From contig NZ_AJLL01000098.1 of assembly GCF_000317225.1 (NCBI RefSeq), positions 62,001 through 126,000 of the forward strand: a DNA stretch of 64,000 nt, written 5' to 3'. Every line of letters begins with the position of its first letter. The stretch's first letter is position 1. The notes below the pieces were generated by a model. It made no database searches, had not been told where the DNA came from, and saw only the letters and a list, made by a program, of their open reading frames with translations. The DNA is from Fischerella thermalis PCC 7521 (GTDB lineage Bacteria > Cyanobacteriota > Cyanobacteriia > Cyanobacteriales > Nostocaceae). The translations under genes were made by a program, and so were the position numbers. Positions 49,388 to 58,916 of this stretch are shown one piece after another.

Positions 49388-50575
49388 CTAAATTAACCCC
49401 ATTTCTTGCAATCCTTGCCGCAGTCGCTGTGCTTCTTGGGGATTGTTTTTTTCATGTAGAGCGATCGCTCTGCCAAAGGCAGCTAAACTAGCCTGCAAGT
49501 TACCTAATTTAAGCAGCACAACTCCTAAATTTTGATATGCATCGGCGTAGTTAGGATTGATCCCTATGGCTTTTTGATAGCAAGCGATCGCGTCAGTATA
49601 TAAACCCATTGCTTTCAGAGTCATTCCTAAATTGTAATGTCCTGTGGCAAAATTAGGGTCAATTTTCAAAGCATTTTCGTAAGCAATTTTGGCATGATTT
49701 AAATCTCCAGCTGTTTTAAACAAATTACCTAAATTGTTATATGCACCTAGCTTCAGCATAGGATAAATAGGTAATTTAATTGCAGCTTGATAATGAGCAA
49801 CAGCCTGTTTTAAATTTTGTACTCGACTGTAAGCAATGCCTAAATGATAGTACAGTTCATATAAAATGTCATAGTTGTCTTCTGCGGTAGTGACTCCTCT
49901 GGCCAATAACTCTACACCTTCTGAAATTTTCCCAGTTTCCACATATAATGCCCCTAATTTACTACAAACATAAGGATCATCAGGATGAGTAGCTAAAAAC
50001 TGTTCCATTGCTGCTTGGGCTTTGGCATATTTATTGTTTTTATCTATGACATCTTTTTGATAACCAGAATGGAGAATTGCCACACCATGCAAATAACCGA
50101 CTTCCCATTTTGGCTCTTTGGATAAAATCTCGGTGACGCTATCATCAACTAAAGCATGGTAAGGGCGAGAAAAATAAATTTCTGGATGATGACGAAATAA
50201 ACGGGAAACTAGGGAATAGGGAGATTGTACCGCCCCTACTTCTTGACGAACTAGATTAATCAGTAAATATTCTTCTCTATGGATTGCCTCTCGCAGCTGG
50301 GGTACAATCTTTTGTGCCAAACTTTCATCTGCATCTAAAACTAGAACCCAATCACCTGTGACATATTTTAAAGCTTCATTTCGGGCTGTACTAAAGTCAT
50401 TGCACCATTGAAACTCATGTACCTTTGCACCGAATTTGTTAGCTATATGCACGGTGCTATCTGTTGAGCCTGTATCTAATACTACTATTTCATCTACCAC
50501 ATTTCTGACGCTGCCCAGACATTTGGGTAGTGTTTTTTCTTCATCTTTAACAATCATGCACAGGCTGAGCTTCAT
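49388..50575 (-). CDS. Family 2 glycosyltransferase with TPR repeats
   Basis: A 395-residue protein. The first 220 residues are a GT2 glycosyltransferase (MKLSLCMIVKDEEKTLPKCL ... VVLDTGSTDST ... WVLVLDADESL, the DxD motif). The rest is at least five TPR units (for example YNLGMTLKAMGLYTDAIACYQKAIGINPN). Such SunS-like proteins glycosylate peptides or proteins, or build surface polysaccharide. It stands alone. Confidence 0.9.
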   Translation of the reverse strand: MKLSLCMIVKDEEKTLPKCLGSVRNVVDEIVVLDTGSTDSTVHIANKFGAKVHEFQWCNDFSTARNEALKYVTGDWVLVLDADESLAQKIVPQLREAIHREEYLLINLVRQEVGAVQSPYSLVSRLFRHHPEIYFSRPYHALVDDSVTEILSKEPKWEVGYLHGVAILHSGYQKDVIDKNNKYAKAQAAMEQFLATHPDDPYVCSKLGALYVETGKISEGVELLARGVTTAEDNYDILYELYYHLGIAYSRVQNLKQAVAHYQAAIKLPIYPMLKLGAYNNLGNLFKTAGDLNHAKIAYENALKIDPNFATGHYNLGMTLKAMGLYTDAIACYQKAIGINPNYADAYQNLGVVLLKLGNLQASLAAFGRAIALHEKNNPQEAQRLRQGLQEMGLI

Positions 50576-50682
50576 AGAATGATCGTATATTTATTTAAAA
50601 ATTATGTAAATATAAGCAATTTTAAGTCTGGGCGAAAATCAATATCAACTAAAAGATAGCGCACACCCCAAACCAAACATAT

Positions 50683-50715
50683 AGATCCCCGGCTTTTGCA
50701 GAGAGTCGGGGATCT
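50683..50715 (+). terminator. Candidate terminator
   Basis: AGATCCCCG (50683-50691) pairs with CGGGGATCT (50707-50715), followed by TGTTTTT on the plus strand. It lies between two minus-strand genes, so it may act on antisense transcripts or in both directions. Confidence 0.5.
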
Positions 50716-50883
50716 TGTTTTTCGTCATAGCAATCCTACTTGATTAAGGCTCTACTTTTTCCCACACCAGTTCAAAGACTTTTTCGACACCAGCAGTTTG
50801 AGTTGGTGGCGTTTGCAGCGTAACTTGATTCCCGTTCAACGTAAAAGTACGAACTAAGTCTGTACCAACCCGATTAGGGATAG

Positions 50884-51177
50884 GGGGTTGCTGAATTTGA
50901 TCATGAATTGTGTTTGTCTACATTTCGTAGAGACGTAGCATTGCTACGTCTCTACGCATTGCTACGTCTCTACGCATTGCTACGTCTCTACGCATTGCTA
51001 CGTCTCTACGCATTGCTACGTCTCTACGCATTGCTACGTCTCTACGCATTGCTACGTCTCTACGCATTGCTACGTCTCTACGCATTGCTACGTCTCTACG
51101 CATTGCTACGTCTCTACGCATTGCTACGTCTGGTCACACCCGTAAATTGTAAATTCATATTTTGATTCAGCAACGCC
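50884..51177. mobile_element. MITE-like element with expanded minisatellite
   Basis: A 294-bp element with ends GGGGTTGCTG and CAGCAACGCC (9 of 10 paired as terminal inverted repeat). It is flanked by an exact 8-bp duplication AGGGATAG (50876-50883 and 51178-51185). The outer parts match the short copy at 4941-5079. The middle has grown to eleven 18-bp units. Confidence 0.85.
50938..51135. repeat. 18-bp minisatellite, 11 units
   Basis: The unit GCATTGCTACGTCTCTAC is repeated eleven times, the last one with a changed end. The unit contains a palindrome (AGACGTAGC-ATT-GCTACGTCT). Both strands give open frames (ALLRLY and MRRDVA repeats) that are products of the repeat and not genes. Confidence 0.92.
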
Positions 51178-51339
51178 AGGGATAGAGGCTATCTCGACAT
51201 GATGCGTCACCGTGTTGCCCTCTATTGTATAGATTCCAGCATAAGCATTGAATGTAGAAAATGCTTGTAGGCACTCTTGTGGTGGTAAAGATTGGATTTC
51301 TTTGCTAAAAGGTGAACGAATGTCTCCAGTAAGCGCCAA

Positions 51340-51678
51340 GCGATCGCATTCATAATAAAACCATGACTGCTAAGCTCTCAGTTAACCGTAAGGATACTAT
51401 CTCAAAGAACTTTATGGTTAAGCAGCAAACAAATTTAGACAATTATTTTACTTCGCACCATAGCTCATGAAATAATGGATCGCTGGTTGAACTGGGTAGA
51501 TAGAGCTGAAGAACCTGTAGCAGCAGAAGAGCAGCCAGCCCTGGCTGCTCGTGATTTATTTATACGTCGTACCATTTTTGAACGTGATCCAGGAAATCAA
51601 CTTGCTGTACAGTTGACAAATTGATACGAGCCTTATGGGGTGGTTAAAGGCATCTGTTGAAATCACAGAATTAATATT
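51340..51678. other. Mostly non-coding region before the nitrilase gene
   Basis: Apart from a short frame at 51475-51624 nothing is supported. The lost 5' end of the lipocalin-like gene would lie here. Confidence 0.4.
51475..51624 (+). pseudogene. Short C-terminal fragment of an unrecognised protein
   Basis: A 49-codon frame (MDRWLNWVDRAEEPVAAE ... LAARDLFIRRTIFERDPGN) has clear protein character and continues upstream without ATG (LRTIAHEI). It looks like the end of a longer lost gene. I do not recognise the family. Confidence 0.35.
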
Positions 51679-52722
51679 ATGACAGCAAATACCACTACAC
51701 TCAACTCATACCGCGCTTTGGCACTCCAAGTAACATGTTATGCAGTTAACCAAGCACGCGATCGCCAAGAAGCTCGTTGTTTAATGCAAAAGACTATTGA
51801 GCGCTTAGGACAGCAAATTGCTGCTAGTATCGCTTTTATTGGCTCCGACTGTCGTTTAATTGTCCTACCAGAGTACTTCCTCACAGGTTTTCCTATGGGA
51901 GAGACGTTTGCTGTTTGGGCGGAAAAAGCTTGTTTAGAAATGAGGGGTGCAGAGTATGAGAGCCTCAGTAATATTGCTCAGAAGCTGAAAATTTTTATTG
52001 CTGGTAATGCCTACGAACTTGATCCTAATTTCCCAGACCTATACTTTCAGACATGCTTTGTAATAGACCCATCCGGTGAAGTAGTTTTGCGTTATCGACG
52101 CTTAAATTCCATGTTTACACCGACACCCCATGATGTTTGGGATAAGTATCTTGACTGTTACGGTTTGGATGGTGTTTTTCCCGTAGCAAAAACAGAAATA
52201 GGTAATTTGGCAGCTTTGGCATCAGAAGAAATTTTGTACCCGGAAGTAGCACGGTGTTTGACAATGCGGGGTGCAGAGATTTTTCTGCATTCAACATCAG
52301 AAGTTTATGGAAAAGAGCGCGCACCCAAAGAAGCTGCTAAAATTTGCCGGGCAGTGGAAAACATAGCATACGTAGTCTCAGCCAATACTGCTGGTATCGT
52401 CAATACCCCTATACCGCAAGCTTCTACAGATGGTGGTTCTAAAATCATCGATTATCGGGGATTAGTTCTAGCGGAAACAGGAGCAGGGGAAAGCATGGCA
52501 GCTTTTGCAGAAATAAACCTAGCAGCCTTGCGTAGCGATCGCCGTCGTCCAGGGTTAAATAATTTACTTTCCCGCCAGCGCTTTGAACTATACGCAGACA
52601 GCTACCGCCAGTCAAATTTTTATCCTGCAAACACTATGCTAGACAAAGAAGTAGACCGCCAACACTTCATCCAAACCCAGCAACAAACAATTGAGCGTTT
52701 AGCCAAATTGGGAGTGATTTGA
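51679..52722 (+). CDS. Carbon-nitrogen hydrolase (nitrilase superfamily)
   Basis: A 347-residue hydrolase that cleaves amide or nitrile C-N bonds. The catalytic Glu is in VLPEYFLTGFPMG and the Lys region is around VVLRYRRLNS. At the expected place of the catalytic Cys the sequence reads LAALASEEILYPEVARCL, where the usual C-x-D-x-x-F/Y-P is ASEEILYPE, so the cysteine appears to be replaced by Ala or Ser. If so, it is not a normal hydrolase. It is followed by an aldehyde dehydrogenase 78 bases away. Confidence 0.8.
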   Translation: MTANTTTLNSYRALALQVTCYAVNQARDRQEARCLMQKTIERLGQQIAASIAFIGSDCRLIVLPEYFLTGFPMGETFAVWAEKACLEMRGAEYESLSNIAQKLKIFIAGNAYELDPNFPDLYFQTCFVIDPSGEVVLRYRRLNSMFTPTPHDVWDKYLDCYGLDGVFPVAKTEIGNLAALASEEILYPEVARCLTMRGAEIFLHSTSEVYGKERAPKEAAKICRAVENIAYVVSANTAGIVNTPIPQASTDGGSKIIDYRGLVLAETGAGESMAAFAEINLAALRSDRRRPGLNNLLSRQRFELYADSYRQSNFYPANTMLDKEVDRQHFIQTQQQTIERLAKLGVI

Positions 52723-52799
52723 GGGTGGGGTGATGGGGTGATGGGGGGAGTAGAGAAATTATTATCAACCATCAACAACCAACCATTAACCACTAACCA
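52723..52799. repeat. Heptamer-type short repeats
   Basis: Runs of GGGTGATG and of CAACCATTAACCACTAACCA-like units fill the gap between the nitrilase and aldehyde dehydrogenase genes. Confidence 0.5.
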
Positions 52800-54215
52800 A
52801 TGACCAAACCAATAGATGTCCGTAATCCTCGTACGGGGAAATATGATTACGTAATTATACCGCCACCGCCAAAACTTTTAGCACAATTGTGCAATCGTTT
52901 GCGGAGAGCGCAAAAAGGCTGGCAGCAACTTGGTTTAGAAGGACGAATAACTGCTTTGCAACAGTGGAAACAAGCTATTATTGCTGGGCGGGATAAACTC
53001 ACTGAAGCCTTAGTTGCTGATACAGGTAGATTGTCAATTTCGGTATTAGAAATTGACTCGTTTCTTTCTAATATTGATAAGTGGTGTAAATTAGCACCAA
53101 AGTTATTAGAAGAAACAGAAAAACAGACAGCAGTACCATTTATCAAACTGCAACAAAAAGCAGTTCCTTATCCTCTGGTGGGGGTAATTAGTCCGTGGAA
53201 CTTACCATTATTACTGTCAACCATGGATGTGATTCCAGCACTGCTAGCAGGTTGTGCTGTGGTTGTGAAACCCAGCGAAATTGCACCCCGGTTTATGACA
53301 CCGCTATTAACAGCAATTAACGCTGTTCCGCCATTGCGGGAAATATTTACTTTTGTAGAAGGAGCAGGTCAAACAGGTGCTAATTTGATTGAAAATGTAG
53401 ACTTAGTTTGCTTTACAGGCAGTGTAGCCACAGGACGAAAAGTTGCAGAAGCTGCTGCAAAACGCTTCATTCCAGCTTTTTTAGAATTAGGAGGTAAAGA
53501 TGCAGCGATCGTTTTGGAATCGGCTGATTTAGAATTAGCTACCTCAGCGGTTTTGTGGAGTTCGGTTGTCAATAGCGGTCAGTCATGTCTTTCCATTGAA
53601 CGCATCTATGTTGCAGAATCTATCTTTAAACCTTTTGTTGAACGACTCGTCACTAAAGCCCAAGGTTTGGAATTAGCCTACCCCAAATTAGAAAGTGGTG
53701 AAATTGGTCCGATCATTGCCGAAAGACAAGCCGCAATTATTAGTGAGCATTTGCTAGACGCTATAGAAAAAGGAGCAGTTGTACACTGCGGGGGTAAAGT
53801 AGAAGATAGTGGGGGAGGATGGTGGTGTCGTCCGACAGTTCTCACCCAAGTTAATCACACAATGAAAGTAATGACAGAGGAGACATTTGGTCCAATCATG
53901 CCAATTATGGCTTTTTCGACACCAGCAGAAGCAATTAACTTGGCAAACGATACGATTTATGGGCTGAGTGCAGCAGTCTTTGCAGCAGAGGAAGCAGAAG
54001 CATTAGCAGTTGCCCAATATATAGATGCAGGTGCTATTTGTATTAATGATGCAGGTCTGACTGCACTCATATATGAGGGAGAAAAAAATTCTTTCAAATA
54101 CTCCGGTTTAGGTGGTTCGCGCATGGGGGCTGCTGCATTGATGCGATTCGTGCGGAAAAAAGCCTTCTTAGTTAAAACAAATTCCGCTCCTGATCCTTGG
54201 TGGTTTGATGGTTAA
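52800..54215 (+). CDS. Aldehyde dehydrogenase
   Basis: A 471-residue NAD(P)-dependent aldehyde dehydrogenase. The asparagine site is in VISPWNLPLLL, the glycine motif FTGSVATGR, the general base Glu in LELGGKDAAIV and the nucleophile Cys in NSGQSCLSIERIYV. It is closely followed by a membrane gene whose ATG overlaps its end. With the nitrilase-like gene upstream it could process an aldehyde made from a nitrogen compound; the substrate is unknown. Confidence 0.93.
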   Translation: MTKPIDVRNPRTGKYDYVIIPPPPKLLAQLCNRLRRAQKGWQQLGLEGRITALQQWKQAIIAGRDKLTEALVADTGRLSISVLEIDSFLSNIDKWCKLAPKLLEETEKQTAVPFIKLQQKAVPYPLVGVISPWNLPLLLSTMDVIPALLAGCAVVVKPSEIAPRFMTPLLTAINAVPPLREIFTFVEGAGQTGANLIENVDLVCFTGSVATGRKVAEAAAKRFIPAFLELGGKDAAIVLESADLELATSAVLWSSVVNSGQSCLSIERIYVAESIFKPFVERLVTKAQGLELAYPKLESGEIGPIIAERQAAIISEHLLDAIEKGAVVHCGGKVEDSGGGWWCRPTVLTQVNHTMKVMTEETFGPIMPIMAFSTPAEAINLANDTIYGLSAAVFAAEEAEALAVAQYIDAGAICINDAGLTALIYEGEKNSFKYSGLGGSRMGAAALMRFVRKKAFLVKTNSAPDPWWFDG

Positions 54216-54795
54216 CAAGAGAAAACTATTGTTGTGGTGGGTACTGGCTAATGCAGTGGGTGGCGCTATTGTTGGCGCTTTAGAGGAGGGTGGATTCCAG
54301 TTTTTCGCAACATTAGTTTTAACTGGCCCGATTCTCGGAGTTGCCCAATGGTTAGTGTTAAGACGTTACATCAGACACACAAACTGGTGGGTCATAGCCA
54401 GTATTTTAGGTTGGTACTTGGGTTTTCCAGTAACACTTGTGACAAGAGAAATTCTCAATCCCATCCTTCTAGAGATGTTGTTGGCAGTCAGCAAACTTTG
54501 GGAAGTATTCTGGTTAAATGCTGTAAATCAGTTAGTCACTTTCACTGTATTGGGAGTAGCCCAGTGGTTGGTTTTGCGTCAGCATTTGCAACAAGCATGG
54601 TGGTGGATTCTGGCTAGCAGTGTCGGAGGATTTGTGAATGGGGCTGTGAGTGCAGCTGTGTGTGCTGCCGCATGTCAAACTATAGCAATGAAAGTCAATG
54701 CACAAATGGCAGGTGCGATCGCCTATGGTAGTGGTTGGACTGGAAGTGGTTTAGTCACAGGTATCATGCTTGTATGGTTATTACCAAATCGCTAA
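54208..54795 (+). CDS. Integral membrane protein
   Basis: A 195-residue protein with two similar halves, each with the pattern GVAQWLVLRRYIRHTNWWVIASILGW / GVAQWLVLRQHLQQAWWWILASSVGG. It therefore looks like an internal duplication of a helix pair. The ATG at 54208 lies inside the last codons of the aldehyde dehydrogenase. No function is known. Confidence 0.72.
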   Translation: MVNKRKLLLWWVLANAVGGAIVGALEEGGFQFFATLVLTGPILGVAQWLVLRRYIRHTNWWVIASILGWYLGFPVTLVTREILNPILLEMLLAVSKLWEVFWLNAVNQLVTFTVLGVAQWLVLRQHLQQAWWWILASSVGGFVNGAVSAAVCAAACQTIAMKVNAQMAGAIAYGSGWTGSGLVTGIMLVWLLPNR

Positions 54796-54814
54796 AAGTA
54801 AAAGGAGGGTGATC

Positions 54815-55261
54815 GTGTCTTCCATCCGAGAAGAAATGCCCGTTTTGGCCCGTCATGAAGGAGATTGGAAAGGTACGTATATACTGGTTGATACACAAGG
54901 AAAAATTCTTGATCAGCATCAATCTCACTTAACCTGCGAATTTCCAGTAGATAGCCGTTATTCCTACTACCAAACTAATCGCTATAACTGGGTTGATGGT
55001 CGAAAAGAAGAACATAAATTTCCTGCAACTTACCGGGATAAAGCAATTTGGTTTGATACAGAACGCATTGCAGGGAAAGCTTGGGAAGTAGATGATCATA
55101 CAATTATTTTGTGGTTTTCATATAAGGGAATGCCAGGAACATACTTATATGAAATGATTCAAATTAGTCCTTGCAATAACTACCGCGCCCGGACTTGGCA
55201 ATGGTTTAAAGATAATCGAATATTTCAACGCACCCTGATTCAAGAGGAACGGATGCGTTAA
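54815..55261 (+). CDS. DUF3598-like protein
   Basis: A 148-residue soluble protein, rich in aromatic residues (MPVLARHEGDWKGTYILVD ... YNWVDGRKEEHKFPATYRD ... WQWFKDNRIFQRTLIQEER). It resembles the calycin-like DUF3598 group of cyanobacteria. I start at GTG 54815, because AGGAGGG lies eight bases upstream. It is 19 bases from the membrane gene and 120 from hisS. Confidence 0.65.
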   Translation: MSSIREEMPVLARHEGDWKGTYILVDTQGKILDQHQSHLTCEFPVDSRYSYYQTNRYNWVDGRKEEHKFPATYRDKAIWFDTERIAGKAWEVDDHTIILWFSYKGMPGTYLYEMIQISPCNNYRARTWQWFKDNRIFQRTLIQEERMR

Positions 55262-55297
55262 CAATCAGTTATCAGTTATTAGTTATCAGTTATCAAA
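55262..55297. repeat. Short tandem repeat (CAGTTAT heptamers)
   Basis: Five near-identical copies of a 7-base unit (CAGTTAT / TAGTTAT). The same family in the opposite sense is at 62100-62122. Confidence 0.75.
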
Positions 55298-55381
55298 TTA
55301 AACAGGTAACTGATTTCAACTAATGTGGAGATGTGCCATGGTACGTCTCTATAATCATCAACCACTAACAAAATTGAATCT

Positions 55382-56779
55382 ATGGCAAAAAGCGAAAAAA
55401 TAAACTTTTCTACTCCTAGTGGTTTTCCAGAATTTCTTCCCGGCGAAAAGCGCCTAGAAGTATATTTACTTGATACTATCCGTAGAGTTTTTGAAAGTTA
55501 CGGATTTACTCCTATTGAAACTCCCGCAGTCGAAAGGTTAGAAGTTCTGCAAGCTAAAGGTAATCAAGGCGACAATATTATTTATGGTATTAATCCAATA
55601 TTGCCACCCAATCGCCAAGCAGAAAAAGAGAAAGCAGGGGAAAGTGGTTCAGAAGCACGGGCATTAAAATTTGATCAAACAGTTCCCTTAGCAGCCTATA
55701 TTGCTCGTCACCTCAATGATTTAAATTTTCCTTTTGCACGTTACCAAATGGATGTAGTGTTTCGTGGCGAACGGGCAAAAGATGGACGCTTCCGTCAATT
55801 TCGTCAGTGTGATATTGATGTTGTCGGTCGTCGGGAATTGAGCTTACTTTATGATGCTCAAATGCCTGCTATAATTACTGAAATATTTACAGCCATCAAC
55901 ATCGGTGATTTTTTAATTCGCATCAACAATCGTAAAATTCTCACAGGTTTCTTTCAATCTGTAGGAATTGAAGAAAGCAAAATTAAATCCTGTATTGGTA
56001 TCATTGATAACTTAGAAAAAATTGGTGAAGCTAAAGTTAAACAGGAGTTAGAAAAAGAAGGAATTTCACCAGAACAAACCCAGAAAATTATTGAATTCGT
56101 TAATATTAAAGGCACAGTGGACGATATGCTAGATAAACTCAAGCATCTAGCTCAAATCATGCCAGAAGCCGAACAATTTAATCTGGGGGTTACCGAACTA
56201 GAAACAGTAATTACAGGGGTGCGTAACTTAGGAGTTCCTGAAAATCGTTTCTGTATTGATTTATCAATAGCTCGTGGTTTGGATTACTACACCGGAACAG
56301 TCTACGAAACAACTCTGCTAGGACATGAAGCTTTAGGAAGTATTTGTTCTGGTGGTAGATATGAAGAACTAGTGGGAGTATTTTTAGGCGAAAAAATGCC
56401 TGGCGTAGGTATTTCTATTGGCTTAACCCGCTTAATGAGTCGCTTAATCAAAGCTGGGATTTTAAATACTTTAGCTCCGACTCCAGCACAGGTAATGGTT
56501 GTTAATTTGCAAACAGAACTAATGCCACTTTATTTAAAAGTATCTCAAGATTTACGGAAGGCAGGAATTAATGTGATCACCAGCTTCGATAAGCGGGGAT
56601 TAGGTAAACAATTCCAACTAGCTGATAAACAGGGGATACAATTTTGCGTGATTATTGGTGCTGATGAAGCAGCAGCGCAAAAATCTTCTCTGAAGGATTT
56701 AAAAACAGGTGAACAAGTAGAAGTAGCATTGGCTAATTTGGCAGAAGAAGTGAAACAAAGGCTAGTACCTAAAGGCTAA
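55382..56779 (+). CDS. hisS: Histidine-tRNA ligase-like protein
   Basis: A 465-residue class II synthetase. Motif 2 is VVFRGERAKDGRFRQF, the histidine motifs are ARGLDYYTGTVYE and CSGGRYEELVG, and motif 3 is GVGISIGLTRL. A C-terminal anticodon-binding domain is present (AQVMVVNLQTELMPLYLKVS...). The start of the core (ALKFDQTVPLAAYIA) resembles the eukaryote/archaeal branch more than the usual bacterial HisS. The presence of the anticodon domain argues against HisZ. It may be a second HisS. It ends the cluster with the nitrilase and aldehyde dehydrogenase genes. Confidence 0.85.
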   Translation: MAKSEKINFSTPSGFPEFLPGEKRLEVYLLDTIRRVFESYGFTPIETPAVERLEVLQAKGNQGDNIIYGINPILPPNRQAEKEKAGESGSEARALKFDQTVPLAAYIARHLNDLNFPFARYQMDVVFRGERAKDGRFRQFRQCDIDVVGRRELSLLYDAQMPAIITEIFTAINIGDFLIRINNRKILTGFFQSVGIEESKIKSCIGIIDNLEKIGEAKVKQELEKEGISPEQTQKIIEFVNIKGTVDDMLDKLKHLAQIMPEAEQFNLGVTELETVITGVRNLGVPENRFCIDLSIARGLDYYTGTVYETTLLGHEALGSICSGGRYEELVGVFLGEKMPGVGISIGLTRLMSRLIKAGILNTLAPTPAQVMVVNLQTELMPLYLKVSQDLRKAGINVITSFDKRGLGKQFQLADKQGIQFCVIIGADEAAAQKSSLKDLKTGEQVEVALANLAEEVKQRLVPKG

Positions 56780-56914
56780 AGTATAAAGTATGAAAGTAAG
56801 AAGCTTATACAGTAAGCTTTCTGCTGGTTTGGAATGGTAGCTTGAAAGTATGTATTTCTCGAGTATGCGCGAGAAATGCTGTGTCCTTGCTAAATCCCCC
56901 AAATTTATTTAGGG

Positions 56915-57830
56915 GTGCGATCCGTTCGCCAGAAATGAGTAGAACAAGGAATATAAACATTCCAACCTGTACCTTGACAACTTGTTGTTCGTGTAGGTGA
57001 AATTCCTACCTCCTGTGGTGACAGGATGACAGTGTATCCTCCTCTACCTGGGCGACTGATTATCAAACGGGTAAAGCGGGGATAAACGGTGGTAACTGGA
57101 AGTCTCACCCAGAACCCCATCTAACACAGTTGGTCACGGTTAGCGCAAGCAAAGTCACATTAATCTGTCACATTTTCAGAATTAGACCGTAAGGTATTTT
57201 GGAAATTATTCCGAGGCTGGGCGAAGTTCAGACATCCCAAGAAATCGAGTAAATGGATAGCCAGAAAATACTGGCACATCCTAAAACATAAAAATTGGAC
57301 TTTTGGCAATGACAAATTAGTCCTATATTGTCACGACCAGATACATGGTAGCAAAGGCAACCTTTCAACTCAACGAACGTACAATGACAATGGTTAACTT
57401 GGAGAGGAGCCGTGTGATGTGAAAGCGTGCGCCGTGGTACGCACTGATTGAATTGCCAACACAGTTGGCTGGAGTTCAGGGCAACTGACTCCAAATTGAA
57501 GTCCACCATATCCGCAAATTAGCAGATATTAAGCCTCATGGTTGTCAGGAACGCCCCGAATGGATGCTCAAAATGTCGGCACGTAAACGTAAAACCCTCG
57601 TGGTTTGCCGTCAATGCCATGAGAAAATCCAATACGGACGCTACGATGGTGAAGCTCTCAAACGTAAAGATTACTGGAAAGCTACGTGATACGGAAACGG
57701 TCATGCGTAGTTTGGAGGGGGGTGGTTGGAAAAGTGCCAATAATGGTAACTCGCTGGCTACCCACCCTACATCAACCACGGTTTTGAAGCCGAGCATGAG
57801 GGGTGACTCTCATGCTTAGGTTAACGGATT
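56915..57830 (+). mobile_element. Collapsed group II intron
   Basis: The 5' end GTGCGATCCGTTCGCC fits the GUGYG start of group II introns, and a domain V-like hairpin (AGCCGAGCATGAG ... CTCATGCTTAGGTT) lies near 57787-57822. Between them only pieces of the encoded reverse transcriptase remain, from the X domain (WAKFRHPKKSSKWIARKYW, about 57200-57400) and from the HNH end (about 57490-57690: EVHHIRKLADIKPHG, MSARKRKTLVVCRQCHEK). The reverse transcriptase core is deleted. A second domain V-like hairpin near 57397 hints at a rearrangement. Confidence 0.72.
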
Positions 57831-57862
57831 ACCTTCTTTGTGCCCTCTACCTTCTTCTATAA

Positions 57863-58903
<1,041 letters not shown>

Positions 58904-58916
58904 TTATTTTACCTGA

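Larger units (their letters stand above)
50744..51339 (-). pseudogene. Lipocalin-like protein gene split by a MITE
   Basis: On the minus strand the part 51339-51178 encodes LTGDIRSPFSKEI ... GIYTIEGNTVTHHVEIASIP, and the part 50883-50744 encodes NRVGTDLVRTFTLNGNQVTLQTPP and runs to a stop. Joined after removal of the element and one target copy, they read through without a break. The pattern matches the Lipocalin-like domain (GTY...VTHHVE...W.GTD..R). The 5' end is also lost, as a stop lies shortly upstream. Confidence 0.8.

Noticed and set aside
50938-51135. CRISPR array
   Set aside because: Units are directly joined 18-mers with no unique spacers and no cas genes nearby.
50908-51165. Open frames encoding ALLRLY or MRRDVA repeats
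   Set aside because: They are produced by the 18-bp minisatellite on both strands and have no other protein-like part.
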